DNA of 64,000 nucleotides from Mycteria americana (taxonomy: Eukaryota > Chordata > Aves > Ciconiiformes > Ciconiidae), in NCBI RefSeq assembly GCF_035582795.1, contig NC_134367.1:117266062-117330061 (forward strand). Reading direction: 5' to 3'. Made by a program: the position numbers and the translations under genes. The notes beneath the pieces are model-generated. The model was not told where the DNA came from, searched no databases, and saw only the letters and a program-made list of their open reading frames with translations. Shown here one piece after another: positions 30,315-41,929 of this stretch (positions are counted from its first letter, which is position 1; the number at the start of each line of letters is the position of its first letter).

Positions 30315-31799
30315 CTAGTAAACACATGAATTGGTTCCCACACAAGCTTCTAAGGAATATGCCTTCCACTCCCCCCCGTGTCCTCCTTTCCCGGGGGAGA
30401 GGAGGACCATTGTCCACATGAAAAATCGTAAATACATATTAGGACTATTATTGCAATATTGGCAGTATTCATCGAGGTCCGACATTCCTCCGACGAGATT
30501 GCTATGTTTTAGCAGGCAACGGTCTGGTTCTCCCCCTGCAAAAGAGAAAGAAAACTCGGTCCCCTTTCGGACCGGTTTTAAAAGCAAGGGATTATCAGGA
30601 GGTCTTCCGACAGGTAGGCCTTTTAAAAGCTGATTGTCTAATCCCGTTCTCCTAACCGCAGCTTTACCCCTTTGTTCCCCTCCGGAGATTCCCACATTGC
30701 AGCTATAACTGATCAGCTCCTGCGCAACCCCTCCCCAGGTGAGGGGGAATTCCGCCAAAGTGGACTGCGTTTGGCTTCTCCGGGGTGTTAGCATTTCTGT
30801 TAAACGCTCCTGAATTGGGAGCGCTGCCCTTAGGCGGTCCTGGATTTGTATGGCATGTAGCTTTAGGGGGTCAGGGAGGCCCTTTACCAGGGTTTTCATT
30901 CGACTGGGGTCGGCTTTTAGCAACATCGGGGAGGGCTGATGGGGTGTTAAGTGCCGGTCATGCAGGAGCTGGAGGCAGGCGGCTTTCTGCACGCTCTCGG
31001 TAATCTGATCCAGTCCCGGAGTGGGGATGGTCACCGGATCTCCCCGTTCCAAGGGGTCCAGCCCTCCAGCCCTTTGAGTGAGGGACCAGGGGGCTCGAGT
31101 GTCGGGGACGGTTAGAAACACGCCTGGACCCCAGTATCCATGCGCCTCCTCCTCAGAAAGTTTAATTCTGTCCTCCCCCGTGAGGGAGACCCTCCACACA
31201 TATTCTGTCTCCGTTTCTCTAGGGAGCCTACTATATCCATCATGTAATTTCACCAATTCAGTTGCACTATAGGGTATTTCTTTTGTTATGATTTCTGGCG
31301 CGGTATCGGCACCCCCTTCATATTGGAATTCTGTTTTAGTAAGTGGGCGAAGTTGGGGAGCAGTTCTCTCATCATGTTGGCACTTTGCCCGTTCCATTTC
31401 CTCCCAGGGGTAGCGGCCAGCTACCCCTCTGTCAGCCAGCTCGCGTTCCTTGAAGAGACCGCAGCGCCCACATTCGCTCACCAAATCCTCCCTCCGCGCC
31501 TCCGCTAGCGCCCACCGCAATTCGCGCTCCCTGACAAAAGCGTCGCGCAACTGATTCTGCAACCTAATTTCCGATCGCACCCATTTTTCCCGCTCAGCTT
31601 CCAGCTCCGCTTGCAAACTTTTACCCGAATCTTGGGACGATTCGCTCGCGTCTCGCTTAACCCATTCTACCGTGCACTTATATTTCTGCGCTGCCGTCAG
31701 CGCAGCTACCAAAACACCCAAAACAACAGCTTTTAACAACTCTAACAACAAAGGGGAGCAGTCCAGATCAGGCTGAACCCAGGAAGCCATGATCATCAT
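30315..31799 (-). CDS. ENS-1: ENS-1/ERNI-like protein, unit 7
   Basis: Intact 494-codon copy with Arg322 and Arg151. It is the first unit in the direction of transcription, downstream of the outermost 5' LTR. Confidence 0.72.
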   Translation of the reverse strand: MMIMASWVQPDLDCSPLLLELLKAVVLGVLVAALTAAQKYKCTVEWVKRDASESSQDSGKSLQAELEAEREKWVRSEIRLQNQLRDAFVRERELRWALAEARREDLVSECGRCGLFKERELADRGVAGRYPWEEMERAKCQHDERTAPQLRPLTKTEFQYEGGADTAPEIITKEIPYSATELVKLHDGYSRLPRETETEYVWRVSLTGEDRIKLSEEEAHGYWGPGVFLTVPDTRAPWSLTQRAGGLDPLERGDPVTIPTPGLDQITESVQKAACLQLLHDRHLTPHQPSPMLLKADPSRMKTLVKGLPDPLKLHAIQIQDRLRAALPIQERLTEMLTPRRSQTQSTLAEFPLTWGGVAQELISYSCNVGISGGEQRGKAAVRRTGLDNQLLKGLPVGRPPDNPLLLKPVRKGTEFSFSFAGGEPDRCLLKHSNLVGGMSDLDEYCQYCNNSPNMYLRFFMWTMVLLSPGKGGHGGEWKAYSLEACVGTNSCVY

Positions 31800-31916
31800 C
31801 TGCCGGAGGACTCGGACTCAGCCGATTCACGTCCTCCCTTCTCGACTCAATCGATATCCCCTCCCTGTTCCTCTCACTGATCAAGTCAGGGAATCCCACT
31901 TCTGACACCAAATTAA

Positions 31917-32685
31917 TGTCTCGTCCCACTCGGTGGGTTGCGAGATGAGTGAATCTTTTCGATTCCCCGACTGTTTGAGTACCGACAAAAGCCGATCTCT
32001 GCTCGGCAGAGCCGCGTGGTCGGCAGAGTCACGACAATGACCCAGAGGAACAGTCTGGCCAGCAACTTTATTAACTGGCAAATCCCACAGATGGACAAAC
32101 TTCACGACCTGACGAGTTTAACGAACGAACAAAGGCGATTTGGCAATGGAGCTATTTTGCGGGCTTCCCGATCCCAAACTTGCATATATATATTGGAAAA
32201 GCAGAGGAAGAGAGAAGAGAAGCAAGAAAAGGAAAGAAGGAGAGAGGAGAAAAGAGAAAGAAAAAGTATCACCACCCTTGGATCCCGCGATGACGATGAC
32301 ACACGTGGCAATCCTCCGGTGGTGGGCGTGCGCGCGCTTCCCTGGGGGGGCCCAAGCCTTTTATTGGCTAATCCCCGCCTCCAGGTACACCCTTTCAGGG
32401 CTTATATGGTTCTTGTTCTAGAAAGTTCTCAATCTTCTGCGCAGGCGCTGGGGGAGGGGGGTGGTTGTGAGGGGTCTCTGGGGCGGTTGCAAGCCCCTTT
32501 CTCAGATGACCGCTGTCCATACATGGTCAGGTTTGGCAGAACCTGGAACCGCGCATCCTCCGACGCGCTCTCCACATCCCGCTCTTGCTCTCCCCCACCC
32601 CATGCACGCAGACCTGCTGTCGCCATGCAAATAGCGCCTCAAATCGCCACAATGTTTGAGGCATTAACCCTTTCAGTCTCTCACA
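31917..32685 (-). repeat. Provirus LTR 8 (outermost 5' LTR)
   Basis: 769 bp, ending at TCTCACA directly before the right target duplication. It is the most diverged LTR: CATGCACGCAG (CATGCTCGCAG elsewhere), TTTGAGGCATT (TTTGAGACATT elsewhere) and the GGTACACCC form shared with LTR 4. As the end copy it has only one neighbour for exchange. Confidence 0.92.
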
Positions 32686-32690
32686 GAGGC
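32686..32690 (+). other. Target site duplication, right copy (GAGGC)
   Basis: GAGGC after the last LTR base, followed by ATCACTGTGTATTTC, the satellite continuation in the same phase as the left side. Confidence 0.9.
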
Positions 32691-32974
32691 ATCACTGTGT
32701 ATTTCTCTCTCGCAGAGCCCGGCTGCCAAATTCGAAACGTCCAGCGACTGCGCCCACAGGAAAGCTGCCAGCACGGAAAGCTGTAGCTGGTTTTCACTGT
32801 CCCTTGGAACTGCATTCGCTGGTAGACAGACATTCGCGTTCTGCAAAAGCTTTGGTTCGTAATAGGGCAACACTGTGTATTTCTCTCTCGGAGAGCCCGG
32901 CTGCCAAATTCGAAACGTCCAGCGATTGCGCCCACAGGAAAGCTGCCAGCACGGAAAGCTGTAGCTGGTTTTCA

Positions 32975-35900
32975 CTGTCCCTTGGAACTGCATTCACTGC
33001 TACACAGACATTCGCGTTCTGCAAAAGCTTTGGTTGGTAATGAGGCAACACTGTGTATTTCTCACTTGCAGTGCCCGGCTGCCAAATTCGAAACGTCCAG
33101 CGATTGCGCCCACAGGAAAGCTGCCAGCACGGAAAGCTGTAGCTGGTTTTCACTGTCCCTTGGAACTGCATTCGCTGGTAGACAGACATTCGCGTTCTGC
33201 AAAAGCTTCCGTTCGTAAAGGGGCAACACTGTGTATTTCTCTCTCGGAGAGCCAGGCTGCCAAATTCGAAATGTCCAGCGATTGCGCCCACAGGAAAGCT
33301 GCCAGCACGGAAAGCTGTAGCTGGTTTTCACTGTCCCTTGGAACTGCATTCGCTGGTAGACAGACATTCGCGTTCTGCAAAAGCTTCCGTTCGTTATGAG
33401 GCAACACTCTATATTTCTCTCTCGCAGAGCCTGGCTGCCAAATTCGAAACGTCTAGCGATTGCGCCCACAGAAAAGCTCCCAGCACGGAAAGCTGTAGCT
33501 GGTTTTCACTGTCCCTTGGAACTGCATTCGCTGGTAGACAGACATTCGCGTTCTGCAAAAGCTTTGGTTGGTAATGGGGCAACACTGTGTATTTCTCACT
33601 TGCAGTGCCCGGCTGCCAAATTCGAAACGTCCAGCGATTGCGCCCACAGGAAAGCTGCCAGCACGGAAAGCTGTAGCTGGTTTTCACTGTCCCTTGGAAC
33701 TGCATTCGCTGCTACACAGACATTCGCGTTCTGCAAAAGCTTTGTTTCGTAATGGGGCAACACTGTGTATTTCTCTCTCGGAGAGCCCGGCTGCCAAATT
33801 CGAAACGTCCAGCGATTGCGCCCACAGGAAAGCTGCCAGCACGGAAAGCTGTAGCTGGTTTTCACTGTCCCTTGGAACTGCATTCGCTGGTACACAGACA
33901 TTCGCGTTCTGCAACAGCTTTCGTTCGTAAAGGGGCAACACTGTGTATTTCTCTCTCGGAGAGCCCGGCTGCCAAATTCGAAACGTCCAGCGATTGCGCC
34001 CACAGGAAAGCTGCCAGCACGGAAATCTGAAGCTGGTTTTCACTGTCCCTTGGAACTGCATTCGCTGGTAGACAGACATTCGCGTTCTGCAAAAGCTTTG
34101 GTTGGTAATGGGGCAACACTGTGTATTTCTCTCTCGGAGAGCCCGGCTGCCAGATTAGAAACGTCCAGCGATTGTGCCCACGTGAAAGCTGCCAGCACGG
34201 AAAGCTGTAGCTGGTTTTCACTGTCCCTTGGAACTGCATCGCTGCTACACAGTCATTCGCGTTCTGCAAAAGCTTTCGTTCGTAAAGGGGCAACACTGTG
34301 TATTTCTCTCTCGCAGAGCCCGGCTGCCAAATTCGAAACGTCCAGCGATTGCGCCCACAGGAAAGCTGCCAGCACGGAAAGCTGTAGCTGGTTTTCACTG
34401 TCCCTTGGAACTAGATTCGCTGGTAGACAGACATTCGCGTTCTGCAACAGCTTCCGTTCGTTATGAAGCAACACTCTATATTTCTCTCTCGCAGAGCCCG
34501 GCTGCCAAATTCGAAACGTCTAGCGATTGCGCCCACAGAAAAGCTGCCAGCACGGAAAGCTGTAGCTGGTTTTCACTGTCCCTTGGAACTGCATTCGCTG
34601 CTACACAGACATTCGCGTTCTGCAAAAGCTTTCGTTCGTAAAGGGGCAACACTGTGTATTTCTCTCTGGGAGAGCCCGGCTGCCAAATTCGAAACGTCCA
34701 GCGATTGCGCCCACAGGAAAGCTCCCAGCACGGATAGCTGTAGCTGGTTTTCACTGTCCCTTGGAACTGCATTCGCTGCTACACAGACATTCGCGTTCTG
34801 CAAAAGCTTTGGTTGGTAATGGGGCAATACTGTGTATTTCTCTCTCGGAGAGCCCGGCTGCCAAATTCGAAACGTCCAGCGAATGCGCCCAAAGGAAAGG
34901 TTCCAGCACGGAAATCTGAAGCTGGTTTTCACTGTCCCTTGGAACTGCATTCGCTGGTAGACAGACATTCGCGTTCTGCAAAAGCTTTGGTTGGTAATGG
35001 GGCAACGCTGTGTATTTCTCTCTCGGAGAACCCAGCTGCCAAATTCGAAACGTCCAGCGATTACGCCCACAGGAAAGCTGCCAGCACGGAAAGCTGTAGC
35101 TGGTTTTCACTGTCCCTTGGAACTGCATTCGCTGCTACACAGACATTCGCGTTCTGCAAAAGCTTTCGTTCGTAATGAGGCAACACTGTGTATTTCTCTC
35201 TCGGAGAGCCCGGCTGCCAAATTCGAAACGTCCAGCGATTGCGCCCACAGGAAAGCTGCCAGCACGGAAAGCTGTAGCTGGTTTTCACTGTCCCTTGGAA
35301 CTGCATTCGCTGGTAGACAGACATTCGCGTTCTGCAACAGCTTTCGTTCGTAATGAGGCATCACTGTGTATTTCACTCTCGGAGAGCCCGGCTGCCAAAT
35401 TTGAAACGTCCAGCGATTGCGCCCACAGGAAAGCTGCCAGCACGGAAAGCTGTAGCTGGTTTTCACTGTCCCTTGGAACTGCATTCGCTGGTAGACAGAC
35501 ATTCGCGTTCTGCAAAAGCTTTGGTTGGTAATGGGGCAACACTGTGTATTTCTCTCTCGGAGAGCCCAGCTGCCAAATTCGAAACGTCCAGCGATTGCGC
35601 CCACAGGAAAGCTGCCAGCACGGAAAGCTGTAGCTGGTTTTCACTGTCCCTTGGAACTGCATTCGCTGGTAGACAGACATTCGCGTTCTGCAAAAGCTTT
35701 GGTTGGTAATGGGGCAACACTGTGTATTTCTCTGTGGCAGAGCCCGGCTGCCAAATTCGAAACGTCCAGCGATTGCACCCACAGGAAAGCTGCCAGCACG
35801 GAAAGCTGTAGCTGGTTTTCACTGTCCCTTGGAACTGCATTCGCTGGTAGGCAGACATTCGCGTTCTGCAAATGCTTTGGTTGGTAATGGGGAAGCACTG

Positions 35901-38900
35901 TGTTTCTGTCTCGCAGAGCCTGGCTGCCAAATTTGAAACATCCAGCGATTGCGCCCACAGGAAAGCTGCCAGCATGGAAAGTTGAAGCTGGTTTTCACTG
36001 TCCCTTGGAACTGCATTCGCTGCTACACAGACATTCGCGTTCTGCAAAAGCTTTGGTTCGTAATGAGGCAACACTCTATATTTCTCTCTCGCAGAGCCCG
36101 GCTGCCAAATTCGAAACGTCTAGCGATTGCGCCCACAGGAAAGCTCCCAGCACGGAAAGCTGTAGCTGGCTTTCACTGTCCCTTGGAACTGCATTCGCTG
36201 CTACACAGACATTCGCGTTCTGTAAAAGCTTTGGTTGGTAATGAGGCAACACTGTGTATTTCACTCTCGGAGAGCCCGGCTGCCAAATTCGAAACGTCCA
36301 GCGATTGCGCCCACAGGAAAGCTGCCAGCACGGAAAGCTGTAGCTGGTTTTCACTGTCCCTTGGAACTGCATCGCTGCTACACAGACATTCGCGTTCTGC
36401 AAAAGCTTTCGCTCGTAATGAGGCAACACTGTGTATTTCTCTCTCGCAGAGCCCGGCTGCCAAATTCGAAACGTCCAGCGATTGCGCCCACAGGAAAGCT
36501 GCCAGCACGGAAAGCTGTAGCTGGTTTTCACTGTCCCTTGGAACTGCATTCACTGCTACACAGACATTCGCGTTCTGCAAAAGCTTTGGTTGGTAATGAG
36601 GCAACACTGTGTATTTCTCACTTGCAGTGCCCGGCTGCCAAATTCGAAACGTCCAGCGATTGCGCCCACAGGAAAGCTGCCAGCACGGAAAGCTGTAGCT
36701 GGTTTTCACTGTCCCTTGGAACTGCATTCGCTGGTAGACAGACATTCGCGTTCTGCAAAAGCTTCCGTTCGTAAAGGGGCAACACTGTGTATTTCTCTCT
36801 CGGAGAGCCAGGCTGCCAAATTCGAAATGTCCAGCGATTGCGCCCACAGGAAAGCTGCCAGCACGGAAAGCTGTAGCTGGTTTTCACTGTCCCTTGGAAC
36901 TGCATTCGCTGGTAGACAGACATTCGCGTTCTGCAAAAGCTTCCGTTCGTTATGAGGCAACACTCTATATTTCTCTCTCGCAGAGCCTGGCTGCCAAATT
37001 CGAAACGTCTAGCGATTGCGCCCACAGAAAAGCTCCCAGCACGGAAAGCTGTAGCTGGTTTTCACTGTCCCTTGGAACTGCATTCGCTGGTAGACAGACA
37101 TTCGCTTTCTGCAAAAGCTTTGGTTGGTAATGAGGCAACACTGTGTATTTCACTCTCGCAGAGCCCGGCTGCCAAATTCGAAACGTCCAGCGATTGCGCC
37201 CACAGGAAAGCTCCCAGCACGGAAATCTGAAGCTGGTTTTCACTGTCCCTTGGAACTGCATTCGCTGGTAGACAGACATTCGCGTTCTGCAAAAGCTTTG
37301 GTTGGTAATGGGGCAACACTGTGTATTTCTCACTTGCAGTGCCCGGCTGCCAAATTCAAAACGTCCAGCGATTGCGCCCACAGGAAAGCTGCCAGCACGG
37401 AAAGCTGTAGCTGGTTTTCACTGTCCCTTGGAACTGCATTCGCTGCTACACAGACATTCGCGTTCTGCAAAAGCTTTGTTTCGTAATGGGGCAACACTGT
37501 GTATTTCTCTCTCGGAGAGCCCGGCTGCCAAATTCGAAACGTCCAGGGACTGCGCCCAAAGGAAAGCTTCCAGCACGGAAAGCTGTAGCTGGTTTTCACT
37601 GTCCCTTGGAACTGCATTCGCTGGTAGACAGACATTCGCGTTCTGCAAAAGCTTTGGTTGGTAATGGGGCAACACTGTGTATTTCTCTGTGGAAGAGCCC
37701 AGGTGCCAAATTCGAAACGTCCAGCGATTGCGCCCACAGGAAAGCTGCCAGCACGGAAAGCTGTAGCTGGTTTTCACTGTCCCTTGGAAATGCATTCACT
37801 GCTAAGCAGACATTTGCGTTCTGCAAAAGCTTTGCTGGTAATGGGGCAACACTGTGTATTTCTCTCTCGCAGAGCCCGGCTGCCAAATTCGAAACGTCCA
37901 GCGATTGCGCCCACAGGAAAGCTGCCAGCACGGAAAGCTGTAGCTGGTTTTCACTGTCCCTTGGAACTGCATTCGCAGCTAGACAGACATTCGCGTTCTG
38001 CAAAAGCTTTGGTTGGTAATGAGGCAACACTGTGTATTTCTCACTTGCAGTGCCCGGCTGCCAAATTCGAAACGTCCAGCGATTGCGCCCACAGGAAAGC
38101 TGCCAGCACGGAAAGCTGTAGCTGGTTTTCACTGTCCCTTGGAACTGCATTCGCTGGTACACAGACATTCGCGTTCTGCAACAGCTTTCGTTCGTAAAGG
38201 GGCAACACTGTGTATTTCTCTCTCGGAGAGCCCGGCTGCCAAATTCGAAACGTCCAGCGATTGCGCCCACAGGAAAGCTGCCAGCACGGAAATCTGAAGC
38301 TGGTTTTCACTGTCCCTTGGAACTGCATTCGCTGGTAGACAGACATTCGCGTTCTGCAAAAGCTTTGGTTGGTAATGGGGCAACACTGTGTATTTCTCTC
38401 TCGGAGAGCCCGGCTGCCAGATTAGAAACGTCCAGCGATTGTGCCCACGTGAAAGCTGCCAGCACGGAAAGCTGTAGCTGGTTTTCACTGTCCCTTGGAA
38501 CTGCATCGCTGCTACACAGTCATTCGCGTTCTGCAAAAGCTTTCGTTCGTAAAGGGGCAACACTGTGTATTTCTCTCTCGCAGAGCCCGGCTGCCAAATT
38601 CGAAACGTCCAGCGATTGCGCCCACAGGAAAGCTGCCAGCACGGAAAGCTGTAGCTGGTTTTCACTGTCCCTTGGAACTAGATTCGCTGGTAGACAGACA
38701 TTCGCGTTCTGCAACAGCTTCCGTTCGTTATGAAGCAACACTCTATATTTCTCTCTCGCAGAGCCCGGCTGCCAAATTCGAAACGTCTAGCGATTGCGCC
38801 CACAGAAAAGCTGCCAGCACGGAAAGCTGTAGCTGGTTTTCACTGTCCCTTGGAACTGCATTCGCTGCTACACAGACATTCGCGTTCTGCAAAAGCTTTC

Positions 38901-40627
38901 GTTCGTAAAGGGGCAACACTGTGTATTTCTCTCTGGGAGAGCCCGGCTGCCAAATTCGAAACGTCCAGCGATTGCGCCCACAGGAAAGCTCCCAGCACGG
39001 ATAGCTGTAGCTGGTTTTCACTGTCCCTTGGAACTGCATTCGCTGCTACACAGACATTCGCGTTCTGCAAAAGCTTTGGTTGGTAATGGGGCAACACTGT
39101 GTATTTCTCTCTCGGAGAGCCCGGCTGCCAAATTCGAAACGTCCAGCGAATGCGCCCAAAGGAAAGGTTCCAGCACGGTAATCTGAAGCTGGTTTTCACT
39201 GTCCCTTGGAACTGCATTCGCTGGTAGACAGACATTCGCGTTCTGCAAAAGCTTTGGTTGGTAATGGGGCAACGCTGTGTATTTCTCTCTCGGAGAACCC
39301 AGCTGCCAAATTCGAAACGTCCAGCGATTACGCCCACAGGAAAGCTGCCAGCACGGAAAGCTGTAGCTGGTTTTCACTGTCCCTTGGAACTGCATTCGCT
39401 GCTACACAGACATTCGCGTTCTGCAAAAGCTTTCGTTCGTAATGAGGCAACACTGTGTATTTCTCTCTCGGAGAGCCCGGCTGCCAAATTCGAAACGTCC
39501 AGCGATTGCGCCCACAGGAAAGCTGCCAGCACGGAAAGCTGTAGCTGGTTTTCACTGTCCCTTGGAACTGCATTCGCTGGTAGACAGACATTCGCGTTCT
39601 GCAACAGCTTTCGTTCGTAATGAGGCATCACTGTGTATTTCACTCTCGGAGAGCCCGGCTGCCAAATTTGAAACGTCCAGCGATTGCGCCCACAGGAAAG
39701 CTGCCAGCACGGAAAGCTGTAGCTGGTTTTCACTGTCCCTTGGAACTGCATTCGCTGGTAGACAGACATTCGCGTTCTGCAAAAGCTTTGGTTGGTAATG
39801 GGGCAACACTGTGTATTTCTCTCTCGGAGAGCCCAGCTGCCAAATTCGAAACGTCCAGCGATTGCGCCCACAGGAAAGCTGCCAGCACGGAAAGCTGTAG
39901 CTGGTTTTCACTGTCCCTTGGAACTGCATTCGCTGGTAGACAGACATTCGCGTTCTGCAAAAGCTTTGGTTGGTAATGGGGCAACACTGTGTATTTCTCT
40001 GTGGCAGAGCCCGGCTGCCAAATTCGAAACGTCCAGCGATTGCACCCACAGGAAAGCTGCCAGCACGGAAAGCTGAAGCTGGTTTTCACTGTCCCTTGGA
40101 ACTGCATTCGCTGGTAGGCAGACATTCGCGTTCTGCAAATGCTTTGGTTGGTAATGGGGAAGCACTGTGTTTCTGTCTCGCAGAGCCTGGCTGCCAAATT
40201 TGAAACATCCAGCGATTGCGCCCACAGGAAAGCTGCCAGCATGGAAAGTTGAAGCTGGTTTTCACTGTCCCTTGGAACTGCATTCGCTGCTACACAGACA
40301 TTCGCGTTCTGCAAAAGCTTTGGTTCGTAATGAGGCAACACTCTATATTTCTCTCTCGCAGAGCCCGGCTGCCAAATTCGAAACGTCTAGCGATTGCGCC
40401 CACAGGAAAGCTCCCAGCACGGAAAGCTGTAGCTGGCTTTCACTGTCCCTTGGAACTGCATTCGCTGCTACACAGACATTCGCGTTCTGCAAAAGCTTTG
40501 GTTGGTAATGAGGCAACACTGTGTATTTCACTCTCGGAGAGCCCGGCTGCCAAATTCGAAACGTCCAGCGATTGCGCCCACAGGAAAGCTGCCAGCACGG
40601 AAAGCTGTAGCTGGTTTTCACTGTCCC
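32975..40627. repeat. Satellite block duplication A (about 19 and 23 monomers)
   Basis: About 32975-36360 recurs at about 36531-40627. The offset is 3,556 bp at the left, 3,734 bp after one added monomer (37124-37302), and 4,267 bp from 33862 on, so the second copy gained about four monomers. Both copies keep rare variants such as GAACTAGATTCG, GTGCCCACGTGAAAG and CAGATTAGAAACG in the same order. Confidence 0.85.
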
Positions 40628-41929
40628 TTGGAACTAGATTCGCTGGTAGACAGACATTCGCGTTCTGCAACAGCTTCCGTTCGTTATGAAGCAACACTCT
40701 ATATTTCTCTCTCGCAGAGCCCGGCTGCCAAATTCGAAACGTATAGCGATTGCGCCCACAGAAAAGCTGCCAGCACGGAAAGCTGTAGCTGGTTTTCACT
40801 GTCCCTTGGAACTGCATTCGCTGCTACACAGACATTCGCGTTCTGCAAAAGCTTTCGTTCGTAAAGGGGCAACACTGTGTATTTCTCTCTCGGAGAGCCC
40901 GGCTGCCAAATTCGAAACGTCCAGCGATTGCGCCCACAGGAAAGCTGCCAGCACGGAAAGCTGTAGCTGGTTTTCAATGTCCCTTGGAACTGCATTCGCT
41001 GGTAGACAGACATTCGCGTTCTGCAACAGCTTTCGTTCGTAAAGGGGCAACACTGTGTATTTCTCTCTCGCAGAGCGCGGCTGCCAAATTCGAAACGTGC
41101 AGCGATTGTGCCCACAGGAAAGCTGCCAGCACGGAAAGCTGTAGCTGGTTTTCACTGTCCCTTGGAACTGCATTCGCTGGTAGACAGACATTCGCGTTCT
41201 GCAAATCTTTGGTTGGTAATGGGGCAACACTGTGTATTTCTCTCTCGCAGAGCCCGGCTGCCAAATTCGAAACGTCCAGCGATTGCGCCCACAGGAAAGC
41301 TGCCAGCACGGAAAGCTGTAGCTGGTTTTCACTGTCCCTTGGAACTGCATTCGCTGCTACACAGACATTCGCGTTCTGCAAAAGCTTTCGTTCGTAATGG
41401 GGCAACACTGTGTATTTCTCTCTCTCAGAGCCCGGCTGCCAAATTCGAAACGTCCAGCGATTGCGCCCACAGGAAAGCTCCCAGCACGGAAAGCTGTAGC
41501 TGGTTTTCACTGTCCCTTGGAACTGCATTCGCTGGTAGACATACATTCGCGTTCTGCAAAAGCTTTGGTTGGTAATGGGGCAACACTGTGTATTTCTCTC
41601 TCGCAGAGCCCGGCTGCCAAATTCGAAACGTCCAGCGATTGCGCCCACAGGAAAGCTGCCAGCACGGAAAGCTGTAGCTGGTTTTCACTGTCCCTTGGAA
41701 CTGCATTCGCTGGTAGACAGACATTCGCGTTCTGCAAAAGCTTTCGTTCTTAAAGGGGCAACACTGTGTATTTCTCTCTCGCAGAGCCCGGCTGCCAGAT
41801 TCGAAACGTCCAGCGATTGCACCCACAGGAAAGCTGCCAGCACGGAAAGCTGTAGCTGGTTTTCACTGTCCCTTGGAACTGCATTCGCTGGTAGACAGAC
41901 ATTCGCGTTCTGCAACAGCTTTCCTTCGT

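Larger units (their letters stand above)
8627..32685 (-). mobile_element. Tandem ENS-1/ERNI-like provirus array: 7 internal regions, 8 LTRs
   Basis: The 24,059-bp block has a period of 3,328 bp (3,325 in units 4 and 5). Each period is one 769-bp LTR plus one internal region of 2,559 bp (2,556 in units 4 and 5). It starts and ends with a complete LTR and is flanked by a 5-bp target duplication. The internal regions lie at 9396-11954, 12724-15282, 16052-18610, 19380-21935, 22705-25260, 26030-28588 and 29358-31916. Reading the minus strand each holds a tRNA-Leu primer site, a gag-derived 494-codon ORF, an env anchor remnant and a polypurine tract. There is no protease, RT or integrase, so the element cannot move by itself. 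I count fewer than ten variable sites among all units. The layout fits unequal recombination between LTRs after one insertion. Confidence 0.93.

Noticed and set aside
8627..32685. Array as pure assembly artefact
   Set aside because: Units differ by real-looking scattered variants and a 3-bp deletion, and both ends have matching target duplications. Exact copy number still needs long-read confirmation.
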